A stretch of DNA of 64,000 nucleotides, taken from contig CAZCJL010000002.1 in assembly GCA_964498785.1 (NCBI GenBank), forward strand, positions 116,915-180,914. The letters run 5' to 3'. The position numbers and the translations under genes were made by a program. The notes beneath the pieces are model-generated. The model did no database searches. It was not told the DNA's origin and saw only the letters and a program-made list of their open reading frames with translations. Positions within the stretch are counted from its first letter, which is position 1. The number at the start of each line of letters is the position of its first letter. Below, in pieces: positions 17,442-26,735 of this stretch. The stretch comes from Mariaggregatimicrobium sp964498785. Lineage in GTDB: Bacteria > Zhuqueibacterota > Zhuqueibacteria > Thermofontimicrobiales > Thiofontviventaceae.

Positions 17442-18063
17442 TTTTTTACCAGACGGGATTAAAAATTGGTTTGTCAATTTAATATCTCCGGCAACTGATC
17501 TTTTTATTCGATTCGGAGTAAATCCGAATTTTTTTACGACTGCGGGATTCTTGATTAGTATTGTGGCAGCTTATGTTATGGCGTCAGGCCATCTTCGCTG
17601 GGGCGGCGTACTCATTCTGCTCGGCGGAACTTTTGATGTCCTTGACGGAAAAGTCGCGCGTGCCACAGATCGGGTGACAAAGTTTGGCGCTCTCTATGAT
17701 TCTACCTTAGATCGCTACAGCGAAGTTATGATTTTTTTTGGCCTGGCATATTTTTTCTCTCGAGTTGAAATTTATTTTATGGGAATTGATTGGGCAATCT
17801 GGATTGTGGTTGCTATCTCAATTGCTATTGGCGGTTCAATCATGACAAGTTACATTCGAGCAAGAGCCGAAGGGCTGGGATTGGAGTGTAAGGTCGGAAT
17901 TATGCAGCGACCAGAACGTGTCGTTTATTTGGGCTTTGGTGCTATTATTCATCTTGTTACGTTAGTTTTGGCAATTCTTATTATTGCAATATTAGCAAAT
18001 ATTACGGCAATTCAAAGAATGTATCATATCTGGAAAACTGAAAAATCTACTCAAACTTTGTAG
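17428..18063 (+). CDS. CDP-alcohol phosphatidyltransferase, probable phosphatidylinositol(-phosphate) synthase
   Basis: A 211-aa membrane enzyme that joins a CDP-activated lipid to an alcohol acceptor. The full family signature is present as D-G-x2-A-R-x8-G-x3-D-x3-D, seen as 'DGKVARATDR' followed by 'FGALYDSTLD' (about residues 69-91). About five hydrophobic helices follow. GTG 17428 is preferred over TTG 17401 because GGGGAGG lies just before it, though the spacing is short. The next gene is myo-inositol-phosphate synthase, 11 bases away. That makes inositol phosphate the likely acceptor, as in the inositol-lipid pathways of Actinobacteria and Bacteroides. PgsA (glycerol-3-phosphate acceptor) is the main alternative. 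Confidence 0.8.
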   Translation: MKKIDFLPDGIKNWFVNLISPATDLFIRFGVNPNFFTTAGFLISIVAAYVMASGHLRWGGVLILLGGTFDVLDGKVARATDRVTKFGALYDSTLDRYSEVMIFFGLAYFFSRVEIYFMGIDWAIWIVVAISIAIGGSIMTSYIRARAEGLGLECKVGIMQRPERVVYLGFGAIIHLVTLVLAILIIAILANITAIQRMYHIWKTEKSTQTL

Positions 18064-18074
18064 GAGGGAACATT

Positions 18075-19388
18075 TTGAATAAAAAAGTGAATATTGAAAA
18101 GCCACAAGGTAAGTTGGGAGTGCTTCTACCTGGATTAGGCGCTGTTGCGACGACATTTGTTGCCGGAGTTGAAGCAGTAAAAAAACAAATCGGATTGCCG
18201 ATTGGTTCTCTCACTCAAATGGGGACAATCCGTCTTGGTAAGCGTACTGAAAAGCGAGTCCCCAAAATTAAGGATTTTGTTGAATTGGCTGAACTTGAAG
18301 ATGTCGTTTGTGGCGGATGGGATATCTTTGAAGATAACGCTTACGAGTCAGCATTAAATGCCGGCGTCCTGCAAAAAGACCTACTCGATCAAATTAAGCC
18401 GGAAATGGAAACTGTTAAACCAATGAGAGGCGTTTTCGATCAAAATTATGTCAAAAAATTGAACGGAACCTACATTAAAAGCGCGAAAACGAAATACGAT
18501 TACGCTCAATTGTTAATTGAAGATATTCACAATTTCAAAGAGAATAATGGCTTAAACCGCATGGTCGGTGTTTGGTGCGGAAGTACGGAAATTTTCCTCA
18601 AAAAAGATCCGGTTCATGAAACCATCGAGTCGTTTGAAAAAGCAATCCGAGAAAATCACCCGGCTATTGCCCCGAGCATGATTTACGCGTATGCCTTTGT
18701 AAAAGCAGGTGTACCGTATGCCAACGGCGCTCCGAATTTAGCTCTTGATATTCCCGCGCTGGAGCAATTGGCAGTTGAGAATAACGTTCCCATCGGCGGA
18801 AAAGATTTTAAAACCGGACAGACGTTGATGAAAACGATCCTTGCTCCTGGATTGAAAGCCAGGTTGATCGGTTTGCACGGATGGTTCTCAACAAATATTC
18901 TGGGAAATCGTGATGGTGAAGTGCTTGACGATCCGGAATCATTTAAAACCAAAGAAGAAAGCAAACTTTCGGTATTGGAGCATATTTTACAGCCGGATGT
19001 TTATCCCCAGTTGTATGCTGATTTTTATCATAAAGTGCGCATCAATTATTATCCGCCGCGCGGAGATAATAAAGAAGGCTGGGACAATATCGATATTTTT
19101 GGCTGGCTCGGCTATCCGATGCAGATTAAGATTGATTTTCTGTGCCGCGATAGTATCCTGGCTGCACCGATCGTATTGGATTTGGCGTTGTTTCTGGATC
19201 TGGCTCAACGAACCGGGATGCGCGGAATTCAGGAATGGCTCTCGTTTTATTTTAAAAGCCCCATGTGCGCACCAGAGCTGTATCCGGAGCACGATATTTT
19301 CATTCAATTGATGAAACTAAAAAATACGCTGCGTTATCTAAAAGGTGAAGACTTGATTACCCATTTGGGATTAGAATATTACGATTGA
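18075..19388 (+). CDS. ino1: myo-Inositol-1-phosphate synthase
   Basis: Converts glucose-6-phosphate to inositol-1-phosphate using NAD+. The 437-aa protein has an N-terminal dinucleotide-binding loop 'LLPGLGAVATTFVAG' and the family segments 'GVWCGSTEIF', 'FVKAGVPYANGAPN' and 'IGGKDFKTGQT' (equivalent to the lysine-bearing active-site strand). The start is TTG at 18075 with a strong AGGAGGG 7 bases before it. The stop (TGA) overlaps the ATG of the MATE gene. Together with the preceding CDP-alcohol phosphotransferase it implies synthesis of an inositol phospholipid. A compatible solute such as di-myo-inositol phosphate is an alternative product, but its dedicated cytidylyltransferase is not in the window. 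Confidence 0.92.
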   Translation: MNKKVNIEKPQGKLGVLLPGLGAVATTFVAGVEAVKKQIGLPIGSLTQMGTIRLGKRTEKRVPKIKDFVELAELEDVVCGGWDIFEDNAYESALNAGVLQKDLLDQIKPEMETVKPMRGVFDQNYVKKLNGTYIKSAKTKYDYAQLLIEDIHNFKENNGLNRMVGVWCGSTEIFLKKDPVHETIESFEKAIRENHPAIAPSMIYAYAFVKAGVPYANGAPNLALDIPALEQLAVENNVPIGGKDFKTGQTLMKTILAPGLKARLIGLHGWFSTNILGNRDGEVLDDPESFKTKEESKLSVLEHILQPDVYPQLYADFYHKVRINYYPPRGDNKEGWDNIDIFGWLGYPMQIKIDFLCRDSILAAPIVLDLALFLDLAQRTGMRGIQEWLSFYFKSPMCAPELYPEHDIFIQLMKLKNTLRYLKGEDLITHLGLEYYD

Positions 19389-20749
19389 TGATATCCGAGA
19401 GAGAGACATTGGCTGGAAAGTCGCCCTTAAAAACGATCATTAAGACATCGCTTCCGGCGGTGATTGATCTGTCATCTCAAACTGTGATGTTCACAATCGA
19501 GGCAATTTTTATCGGACGAATTGGATATGCTGCCCTGGCTGGCCAGGGCATGGCTATCCAGTTAATTATATCATTTTTAACGATATTAATTACCTTTATC
19601 ATTGGAAGTTCTTTGATAGTTGTTCGGCATCTCGGAGCGAAAGAGCGGTGGCAGGCAAATCATATCCTCGGACAGGCCTTAATGCTTGGCTTAATTATTT
19701 CAATTCTGTTCGCATTGATTTGGTACTTTGGCGGAATACATTTGTTTAAGCTGATTGAAGAAGGCGCCGATGAAGCGGCGCAACAGGCCGGAATTTCATA
19801 TTTGCGAATAATCGCACTGTTTTCGCCGATTGTTATTACCAATTTTATTGCAGTAGGAATTATTCGAGGCTCAGGCGATACACATCTATCGATGATTGTG
19901 AATGTAATAGTTAATTCGCTCAATTTAATTCTCGCACCGCTGCTTATCTTTGGCTGGTTTGGCTTTCCCCGTTGGGAAGTCGAAGGCGCCGCGCTTGCTC
20001 TCGGAGTGGCTCATTCCGTGGGATTTGTCGTTACACTTTATTTTTTACGGTCGCATAAATCCGTTTTATTTCTATCATTTAAGGAAATTACGACTCCAAA
20101 TTTCAGAACTTTTAAACGATTGATTAAAACAGGTATCCCGACAACGGTTGAGCAGTTGATTTGGTCATTGGGAATGTTGGTCGCTTCGATTTATGCCGCC
20201 CGGCTGGGAGCTTATGTGTTGACGGCTCATGTTATCTTTCTGCGAATTCAAGGCATCCTTTCGATGGCATATACAGGCCTGAGTATGGCCGCAATGACAT
20301 TAATGGGAAAAAATATCGGAGCATCCGAGCATCAGCTTGCCGAGAGAACAGCACGAATCTTTAGTTTCGTGGGATTCTATTTTTCATTAGCTGTGGCAAT
20401 TATAATGATTGTTTTTGCCCGCCCGATTTTTAGCGTGTTTACCACCGAACCGAAAGTAATTGAACTCGGAATTATGGTCATGATTGTATTCGCTATCGTT
20501 CAAATTCCGAAAGCCGTCGATGGTGTGATTATCGGTAATTTGCGTGGCGCCGGAGATTTGAACTGGATTATGTGGATGACGATTATTGGCGTACTGATTT
20601 TTGAAGTAGGGTTGAACTGGGTAGTGGTATTTGTTCTCAATTTGTCTTTGTTTGGATTATGGCTTGTTCATTTTCTGGATGAATGCGTCAGAATTATTAC
20701 AAACTACTGGCGTTTTAAAGTGGGACGATGGAAGTCTATTAAAATATGA
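19388..20749 (+). CDS. MATE-family multidrug/lipid exporter
   Basis: A 453-aa membrane protein with about twelve helices and the internal two-fold repeat of MATE/MOP transporters. Typical strings are 'LPAVIDLSSQTVMFTIEAIFIG' split over helix 1, 'RGSGDTHLSM' after helix 4-5, and 'VIIGNLRGAGDLNW' in the second half. The ATG at 19388 overlaps the ino1 stop (TGATG). An in-frame TTG one codon earlier is also possible. Its coupling to ino1 raises the possibility that it moves an inositol-derived product, but MATE transporters usually export cationic compounds using Na+ or H+ gradients. The 3' end overlaps tmk by 4 bases. Confidence 0.88.
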   Translation: MISERETLAGKSPLKTIIKTSLPAVIDLSSQTVMFTIEAIFIGRIGYAALAGQGMAIQLIISFLTILITFIIGSSLIVVRHLGAKERWQANHILGQALMLGLIISILFALIWYFGGIHLFKLIEEGADEAAQQAGISYLRIIALFSPIVITNFIAVGIIRGSGDTHLSMIVNVIVNSLNLILAPLLIFGWFGFPRWEVEGAALALGVAHSVGFVVTLYFLRSHKSVLFLSFKEITTPNFRTFKRLIKTGIPTTVEQLIWSLGMLVASIYAARLGAYVLTAHVIFLRIQGILSMAYTGLSMAAMTLMGKNIGASEHQLAERTARIFSFVGFYFSLAVAIIMIVFARPIFSVFTTEPKVIELGIMVMIVFAIVQIPKAVDGVIIGNLRGAGDLNWIMWMTIIGVLIFEVGLNWVVVFVLNLSLFGLWLVHFLDECVRIITNYWRFKVGRWKSIKI

Positions 20750-21387
20750 TGAACGGATTATTTGTTACATTCGAAGGAATAGATTTCTGTGGAAAATCTG
20801 TTCAATTGGAACTTTTAACACAAAAAATTGTTAATCTTGATAAATCTTATCTGGTAATACGTGAGCCTGGTGGAACCCATATTTCGGAAAAAATCCGGGA
20901 TGTGCTATTACAAAAATCAAACGAAATAATGAACCCGCTCTCTGAAATATTCTTGTACTCCGCTGCCAGGGCGCAATTAACTCAGCATAAAATTATTCCT
21001 GGATTGAAAACCGGGAATATTATACTTTGTGATCGTTTTTTTGATTCCACAACTGCATACCAGGGATATGGCCGCGGAATTGAACTAAATTTGGTGAAAC
21101 AGATAAATCGTATGGCCACGCAAAATATATTACCTGAGATAACGTTTTTATTAGATATTACGATTGACGAGATGGAGAAACGAAAGAAAATATCAAACAC
21201 AACACTTGATCGGATGGAGCAGGAATCCAGAGCTTTTTTTGAAACAGTCAGGCAGGGATACTTAAAAATCGCGCAGGAAGAGCCTGAGAGATTTATAATA
21301 ATTGACGGGAGTAAACCAATACCAGTCATCGAAAATGAAATATGGAATCATTTTCAGGAACATCTCCAAGGAGGAGAATATGTTTAA
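20746..21387 (+). CDS. tmk: Thymidylate kinase
   Basis: Phosphorylates dTMP to dTDP. The 213-aa P-loop protein begins 'FVTFEGIDFCGKS', a slightly unusual Walker A (most tmk have GAGKST). It is followed by 'REPGGTHISEKIR' (DRX-type loop) and 'ILCDRFFDSTTAYQGYGRGI' for the nucleotide monophosphate site. The LID region has 'RKKISNTTLDRMEQE'. The length is normal. It starts inside the end of the MATE gene (ATGA overlap), and its own stop lies 8 bases into the S41 protease gene. In-frame ATG codons at 20746 and 20749 cannot be told apart. Confidence 0.92.
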   Translation: MMNGLFVTFEGIDFCGKSVQLELLTQKIVNLDKSYLVIREPGGTHISEKIRDVLLQKSNEIMNPLSEIFLYSAARAQLTQHKIIPGLKTGNIILCDRFFDSTTAYQGYGRGIELNLVKQINRMATQNILPEITFLLDITIDEMEKRKKISNTTLDRMEQESRAFFETVRQGYLKIAQEEPERFIIIDGSKPIPVIENEIWNHFQEHLQGGEYV

Positions 21388-23077
21388 TAAAAAATATTTT
21401 ACAATGTTTGTTTTTATCGTGCTGTTGGTAATGTCGGTCGTCGTATTTGGCGGATGGATGGCTCATAAAACAGACGCCGCAAAACCGGATTATTATTTTG
21501 CCATTAGCAAAAATATCAGTGTGTTTGGCAAAGTTTATGAAGAAATTACGAAACGATATGTAGAGGTAATTGATCCGGAAAAATTTATGCGTGCTGGCAT
21601 ATATGGCATGATGAAAACATTGGATCCGTATACAGTGTTCATCGAAAGAGAAGAAAATGATGAATTGCAAATTATGACGCATGGCAAATACGGTGGTGTT
21701 GGGATGCGAATTAGTAAGCGTGATGACTGGCCGGCAGTCATTGAACCTCCTTTCGAAGGAACGCCATCGGAAAGAGCCGGAATTCGCGAAGGCGACCTCA
21801 TTATTGAGGTCGATAGCGTTAGCACAAAGGATCTGTCGATTTCTGAAACAGCGAATCGCTTGCGAGGCAAACCAGGGACTGCCGTTCAGGTGAAAATTCG
21901 TCGCGTTGGCGAAGAAAAACCACTTGATTTTCGATTAATCAGGGCTGAAATTAAAGTCGAAGAAATTACCTATTCCGGATTAATTGAAGACAAAATCGGC
22001 TATATTCGATTAGCTCATTTTTCCCGAAACGTTGGAAATCAAATTTATTCCTCTATTTCAGATCTTAAAAAAGAAGGAATGGAGGCTCTCATTCTTGACT
22101 TACGAGGGAATCCCGGAGGATTATTAGAATCCGCAGTGGCAGTCGCAGATAATTTTGTCGCGAAAGGCCAGTTAATTGTCTCCACACGTGGGAAATTTGA
22201 CGGTACCAGTCAGGAATATCGCGCTAAGATAGACCCGATTTGGGGGACAGAACCACTGGTGGTGTTGGTGGATACAATTAGTGCGTCTGCGTCTGAAATT
22301 GTCGCCGGTGCATTGCAAGATTTGGACCGGGCAGTGATTGTCGGAAATCCGACCTATGGCAAGGGGCTTGTGCAAACAGTCATCCCCATCAGCAAAGAAA
22401 CAGCTTTGAAAGTAACGACTGCAAAGTATTATATTCCCAGCGGTCGTCTTATTCAAAAACCACATATCTTTGAAGATTCAGATGTGTTGTTAACATCGTT
22501 TGATAAGGAACAAGATAGTACCCTGGAATATCAAACTTTCATGGGAAGAAAAGTGAACGGTGGTGGTGGAATCATGCCTGATATTGTGATTAAAACGAAG
22601 CTCCTCCCGATTATCGTGCGACACATGATTATGAAATCCATGTTTTTTAATTTTTCCCTTGAGTTTGCAGCCAAACATAAAACATTGGAGAAGGATTTCG
22701 AGGTTGATCAGAACAAGGTCGAAGAATTCAGGCAATTTTTAAAAGAGAAAAAATTTAACTATAACACAGCCGGTGAAGAAGAGTTGAAGATTTTTAGAAA
22801 AATTGCAAAAGAAAAAGGTTATTTAGAACAGGCCGAAACTGCGTTTGTAGATCTTCAAAAGGTTATCGAAAAAAGAAAAGAGAAAGATTTTGAAGAAGCT
22901 ATCGATTTTATAAAATTATACCTCAAGTCTGAAATCGCAGGAAAATTATGGGGGACTGCCGCAAAAGTGGAAGCAGGTTTTAAAGTATCTGAGGAAGTGC
23001 AGAAAGCGATAGAAATCCTATCGGATCAAAATCAATACTACACTATTCTAAATAATAACGGTAAATCAATTAATTAA
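21380..23077 (+). CDS. S41 family C-terminal-processing peptidase
   Basis: A 565-aa periplasmic serine protease of the Ctp/tail-specific type. A signal/anchor helix covers about residues 8-25. A PDZ domain follows (about 103-175, with 'YGGVGMRI' and 'AGIREGDLIIEV'), then the S41 core with 'GYIRLAHF' and 'LDLRGNPGGLL'. Catalytic Ser lies in 'SASASEIVAGALQD' (near residue 298) and Lys in 'YGKGLVQT' (near 327). A C-terminal helical tail of about 150 residues is larger than in basic CtpA. The longer reading from 21302 runs inside tmk and is rejected; ATG 21380 has AAGGAGG 7 bases before it. It probably degrades or processes envelope proteins. Confidence 0.92.
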   Translation: MFNKKYFTMFVFIVLLVMSVVVFGGWMAHKTDAAKPDYYFAISKNISVFGKVYEEITKRYVEVIDPEKFMRAGIYGMMKTLDPYTVFIEREENDELQIMTHGKYGGVGMRISKRDDWPAVIEPPFEGTPSERAGIREGDLIIEVDSVSTKDLSISETANRLRGKPGTAVQVKIRRVGEEKPLDFRLIRAEIKVEEITYSGLIEDKIGYIRLAHFSRNVGNQIYSSISDLKKEGMEALILDLRGNPGGLLESAVAVADNFVAKGQLIVSTRGKFDGTSQEYRAKIDPIWGTEPLVVLVDTISASASEIVAGALQDLDRAVIVGNPTYGKGLVQTVIPISKETALKVTTAKYYIPSGRLIQKPHIFEDSDVLLTSFDKEQDSTLEYQTFMGRKVNGGGGIMPDIVIKTKLLPIIVRHMIMKSMFFNFSLEFAAKHKTLEKDFEVDQNKVEEFRQFLKEKKFNYNTAGEEELKIFRKIAKEKGYLEQAETAFVDLQKVIEKRKEKDFEEAIDFIKLYLKSEIAGKLWGTAAKVEAGFKVSEEVQKAIEILSDQNQYYTILNNNGKSIN

Positions 23078-23133
23078 TATAACCAGTAATTAGAGAGTAA
23101 CAACTCTAAACATGATTTAAGAAGGAGCAACTC

Positions 23134-25845
23134 ATGAGCGAAAAATATGTCTACTATTTTGGCAAAGGAACCGCTGACGGTAAAGCAGACATGAAAAATT
23201 TACTCGGAGGAAAAGGAGCGAACCTCGCCGAAATGAGCAATCTCGGCGTACCTGTACCACCAGGTTTTACAATAACAACGGATGTATGTACTTACTATTA
23301 CGATCATGGCAAAAAATATCCGGCCGAACTTGAAAAACAGGTTGATGGCGCGATGGAGAAGGTTGAAGATGTCATGGGAGCCAAATTTGGTGATCCGGAT
23401 AATCCATTGTTGATCTCCGTTCGATCCGGAGCCCGTCAGTCTATGCCTGGAATGATGGAAACAGTTCTTAATATAGGTTTGACTTCCGAAACAATTAAAG
23501 GGCTTATTGCAAAAACAAATAACGAACGATTTGCTTATGATGCTTTTCGTCGTCTGATTACCATGTATTCCGACGTGGTTATGGAAAAAGCAGTCGGTGT
23601 TGAAGTAAAAGAGGGTAAAGGTATTCGTGAACAATTGGAAGAAGAACTTGAAAAGGTGAAAAAGGCTAAAGGCGTTAAACTTGACACCGAATTAACCACT
23701 GACGATTTAAAAGAACTGGTCGAAATTTACAAAAAGAAAGTCAAAGAAGTGCTGGGAACAGAATTCCCGGATAATGCCCGGGAGCAACTATGGGGTGGCG
23801 TCGGAGCAGTGTTCCAGTCATGGAATGGTAAACGAGCGATCAGTTATCGTAAAATTGAAAATATTCCAGCAGAGTGGGGAACCGCTGTAAATGTGCAGGC
23901 GATGGTTTTTGGAAATATGGGTGACAACAGTGCCACTGGCGTCGCGTTCACTCGTAATCCTGCGACTGGTGAAAAACTTTTCTTTGGCGAATGGCTATCG
24001 AATGCACAGGGTGAGGATGTTGTGGCAGGTATCCGTACACCGAATCCAATCAATATGGCAGGAAAAACAGAAGATACCAAACATCTGCCCAGTCTTGAAG
24101 AAAAAATGCCAGCAATTTACAAGAAGTTGGATGGGATACAACAAAAACTTGAAACGCATTATAAAGATATGCAGGATATCGAATTTACAATCCAGGATGG
24201 TCAATTGTGGATGCTTCAGACTCGATCCGGAAAACGAACCGGTCCGGCTGCTGTCCGGATGGCTGTGGATATGTGTCTTGAGAAACTGATTAACGAGAAA
24301 ATAGCGATTATGCGAATCAAGCCATCACAGTTGGATGAATTTCTCCATCCGATGGTCGATCCAAAAGAAGAGAAGACTGCAACCATCCTGGCAAAAGGAT
24401 TGCCTGCTGGTCCGGGTGGCGCAAATGGGATGATCGTTTTTACAGCAGATGATGCCGAATCATGGGCAAAACAGGGCAAGGAAGTTATTCTTGTTCGCAA
24501 CGAAACGTCTCCTGAAGACGTTCATGGTATGCACGCGGCTGAAGCGATTTTAACTGCCAAAGGCGGAATGACAAGTCATGCTGCATTGGTCGCCCGCGGT
24601 TGGGGAAAATGTTGCATCGTTGGCTGTAGTGCATTGAATATCAGCGTTGCCGAAAAGAAAGTTACCGTAAATGGCAAAAGTCTTACGGAAGGCGACTGGA
24701 TTACACTGAATGGTACTGCCGGTCGAGTTTATGAAGGCAAGCTACCGTTGGTAGAACCCGATCTGGAAGAAAATATCCATTATAATAAATTAATGGAATG
24801 GGCTGACAAATTCAGAACGCTGGGTGTTCGCACAAATGCCGATAGACCGGAAGATGCAGCCCAGGCACGTGAATTTGGCGCACAAGGAATCGGATTGTGC
24901 CGTACCGAGCACATGTTCTTTGATCCGAAACGAATTATGGCTGTGCGCGAAATGATTGTCGCTGAAAATGAAGACACACGACGTAAGGCTGTGATGAAAT
25001 TGCTTCCGTTTCAGCGTGAAGATTTTTACGGTATCCTGAAAGCAATGAAAGACCTACCTGTAACGATTCGACTGCTTGATCCACCACTTCATGAATTTGT
25101 AAATCTCGATGAAAAGCAAATTGGGGAGCTTTCAAAAGAATTGAGCGTGAGTGTGGAAAAATTAAAAGCACGAATCGGCTCTCTGCATGAATTGAACCCG
25201 ATGCTCGGGCATCGTGGCTGCCGTTTGGGTATCGCTTATCCGGAAATTACTGAAATGCAAGCACGCGCAATTTTTGAGGCCGCCGCTGAATTGACTAAAG
25301 AAGGTGTAAAGGTTTACCCGGAAGTAATGATTCCATTGGTCGGTACCGCCGCCGAATTGAGCAATCAGCGTGACCTCGTTGAGAAAGCTGCTCTGGCGGT
25401 GATTAAAGAAAAAGGTATTGAATTTAAATACCTGATCGGAACCATGATTGAACTGCCAAGAGCATGTCTGACTGCTAATGAAATTGCTGAACATGCAGAA
25501 TTCTTCTCATTTGGCACAAACGATTTGACTCAGACAACGTTTGGATTCTCCAGAGATGATATCGGTGGTTTTCTGCCATATTATCTTGAGCATAACATTT
25601 TACCGGAAGATCCGTTCCAGTCTCTGGATCAAACAGGGGTCGGACAATTGGTGGAGATGGGAGTCGATAAAGGTCGCTCAATTCGATCCGATCTTAAAAT
25701 TGGTATCTGTGGTGAGCATGGTGGAGATCCTTCTTCCATCGATTTTTGCCACAGGATAGGACTCAATTATGTGTCCTGTTCACCGTTTCGAGTGCCAATT
25801 GCTCGATTTGCCGCGGCTCAGGCTGCCATTCGAAATAATAAATAA
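23134..25845 (+). CDS. ppdK: Pyruvate, phosphate dikinase
   Basis: Interconverts pyruvate + ATP + Pi and PEP + AMP + PPi. The 903-aa protein shows the N-terminal ATP-grasp region ('GGKGANLAEM', 'VRSGARQSMPGMMETV'). The central swivelling phosphohistidine domain has 'KGGMTSHAALVARGWGKCC' (His near residue 480). The C-terminal PEP/pyruvate barrel has 'GLCRTEHMFF', 'GTNDLTQTTFGFSRDD' and 'GICGEHGGDPSS'. GGAG precedes the ATG in a clear 'AAGGAGCAACTC' context. It follows the S41 gene by 56 bases and ends in tandem terminators. In fermenters that use PPi-dependent glycolysis PPDK often runs toward pyruvate and ATP, which would suit the PFOR and ADP-forming acetate-CoA ligase in this window. Confidence 0.96.
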   Translation: MSEKYVYYFGKGTADGKADMKNLLGGKGANLAEMSNLGVPVPPGFTITTDVCTYYYDHGKKYPAELEKQVDGAMEKVEDVMGAKFGDPDNPLLISVRSGARQSMPGMMETVLNIGLTSETIKGLIAKTNNERFAYDAFRRLITMYSDVVMEKAVGVEVKEGKGIREQLEEELEKVKKAKGVKLDTELTTDDLKELVEIYKKKVKEVLGTEFPDNAREQLWGGVGAVFQSWNGKRAISYRKIENIPAEWGTAVNVQAMVFGNMGDNSATGVAFTRNPATGEKLFFGEWLSNAQGEDVVAGIRTPNPINMAGKTEDTKHLPSLEEKMPAIYKKLDGIQQKLETHYKDMQDIEFTIQDGQLWMLQTRSGKRTGPAAVRMAVDMCLEKLINEKIAIMRIKPSQLDEFLHPMVDPKEEKTATILAKGLPAGPGGANGMIVFTADDAESWAKQGKEVILVRNETSPEDVHGMHAAEAILTAKGGMTSHAALVARGWGKCCIVGCSALNISVAEKKVTVNGKSLTEGDWITLNGTAGRVYEGKLPLVEPDLEENIHYNKLMEWADKFRTLGVRTNADRPEDAAQAREFGAQGIGLCRTEHMFFDPKRIMAVREMIVAENEDTRRKAVMKLLPFQREDFYGILKAMKDLPVTIRLLDPPLHEFVNLDEKQIGELSKELSVSVEKLKARIGSLHELNPMLGHRGCRLGIAYPEITEMQARAIFEAAAELTKEGVKVYPEVMIPLVGTAAELSNQRDLVEKAALAVIKEKGIEFKYLIGTMIELPRACLTANEIAEHAEFFSFGTNDLTQTTFGFSRDDIGGFLPYYLEHNILPEDPFQSLDQTGVGQLVEMGVDKGRSIRSDLKIGICGEHGGDPSSIDFCHRIGLNYVSCSPFRVPIARFAAAQAAIRNNK

Positions 25846-25867
25846 AAAGATATGAAAATGCCGAAAC

Positions 25868-25902
25868 CCTCCCGTAGAATAACTTACGGGAGGTTCATTT
25901 TT
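25868..25902 (+). terminator. Terminator after ppdK
   Basis: A perfect 9-bp stem (CCTCCCGTA 25868-25876, TACGGGAGG 25885-25893) with an 8-base loop is followed by a T-rich, slightly interrupted tail. Confidence 0.8.
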
Positions 25903-25906
25903 ATCG

Positions 25907-25948
25907 ATGCGGTTGTTAAAATTTTTGTTTTAATTTAACCGCATTTTT
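25907..25948 (+). terminator. Second hairpin downstream of ppdK
   Basis: ATGCGGTT (25907-25914) pairs with AACCGCAT (25937-25944), with further A/T pairing inside, and runs into five T residues. It overlaps a promoter candidate for the next gene. Confidence 0.65.
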
Positions 25949-25953
25949 ATTAT
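25925..25953 (+). promoter_or_regulatory. Candidate promoter for the HAD phosphatase gene
   Basis: TTGTTT (25925-25930), 17 bases, TATTAT (25948-25953). It shares bases with the second terminator hairpin after ppdK. The expected transcript would have a leader of only about 20 bases. Confidence 0.4.
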
Positions 25954-25977
25954 CTTATCAGAAACGTTTACAGGGTT

Positions 25978-26625
25978 ATGATGAAAAATTTAATAAAAAT
26001 ATTTACTGATTTTGATGGTACGATTTCTATAAATGATGTCGGTGATAAACTGTTTGAAACATTTGGCCAAAATGGATGGAAACAGGCAATTGAAGAATGG
26101 AAAGCGGGGCTCATCTCGTCAAAAGAATGCTTAAGCCGATGTTGTGCCGTTACGCCGATTACACCGAAACAATTTGCTGACTTTGCAGACAAGCAGCAGC
26201 TTGATCCGCATTTTAAAGATTTTATTGTATACTGCAACGAACACAACTATCCTGTTACTGTATTAAGTGATGGGCTGGACAATTACATTAAACGAATTCT
26301 TTCAAAATACGGATTTGGTGATTTACCTGTAATCGCGAATCACCTGGTCTTTGAAAATGAAAACACCATTCGGCCGGAGTTTCCTTATTTTGGTTTGGGC
26401 TGTCCGAATTGCGCAAATTGCAAGGGGTATCACATTAAAAACCCGAATAATAATGAATTGATCGTATATATTGGCGACGGTCTTTCTGACCGTTGTGGTG
26501 CTGAAAAAGCAGATATCGTTTTTGCCAAAAATGATTTAAAATCATTTTGTCTTGAAAAAAATATCGATTATATTGAGTTTGAAAATTTTTTTGACGTACA
26601 TGAGAAATTAAAAAAACTTCCGTAA
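25978..26625 (+). CDS. HAD-superfamily phosphatase (MtnX/phosphoserine-phosphatase-like)
   Basis: A 215-aa Asp-nucleophile phosphatase. The nucleophile motif is 'IFTDFDGTISIND' (about residues 8-20), motif II 'VTVLSDGLDNYI', and motif IV 'YIGDGLSDRCGAEKADIVFAK'. A cap region between motifs contains 'GCPNCANCKGYH', a cysteine-rich insertion also seen in the family called 2,3-diketo-5-methylthio-1-phosphopentane phosphatase. The substrate is unproven: no other methionine-salvage genes are nearby, so phosphoserine or another small phosphate is equally possible. Two consecutive ATG codons (25978, 25981) follow 'AGGGTT'. Confidence 0.8.
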   Translation: MMKNLIKIFTDFDGTISINDVGDKLFETFGQNGWKQAIEEWKAGLISSKECLSRCCAVTPITPKQFADFADKQQLDPHFKDFIVYCNEHNYPVTVLSDGLDNYIKRILSKYGFGDLPVIANHLVFENENTIRPEFPYFGLGCPNCANCKGYHIKNPNNNELIVYIGDGLSDRCGAEKADIVFAKNDLKSFCLEKNIDYIEFENFFDVHEKLKKLP

Positions 26626-26735
26626 TTTGCTATACAGACGAATATGTCGAAGCTCATAATTCACGGCAGTTCATAAAAATAGATAATGTAACCACGACCA
26701 CTAATGATGTGAAAAACACCAACAGGGGAGACGTC

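Noticed and set aside
21302..21379. Upstream extension of the S41 protease gene
   Set aside because: It lies inside tmk in another frame, and AAGGAGG sits just before ATG 21380.
23200..25681. Several long antisense frames inside ppdK
   Set aside because: Shadows of a strongly coding gene; none has domain content or initiation signals.
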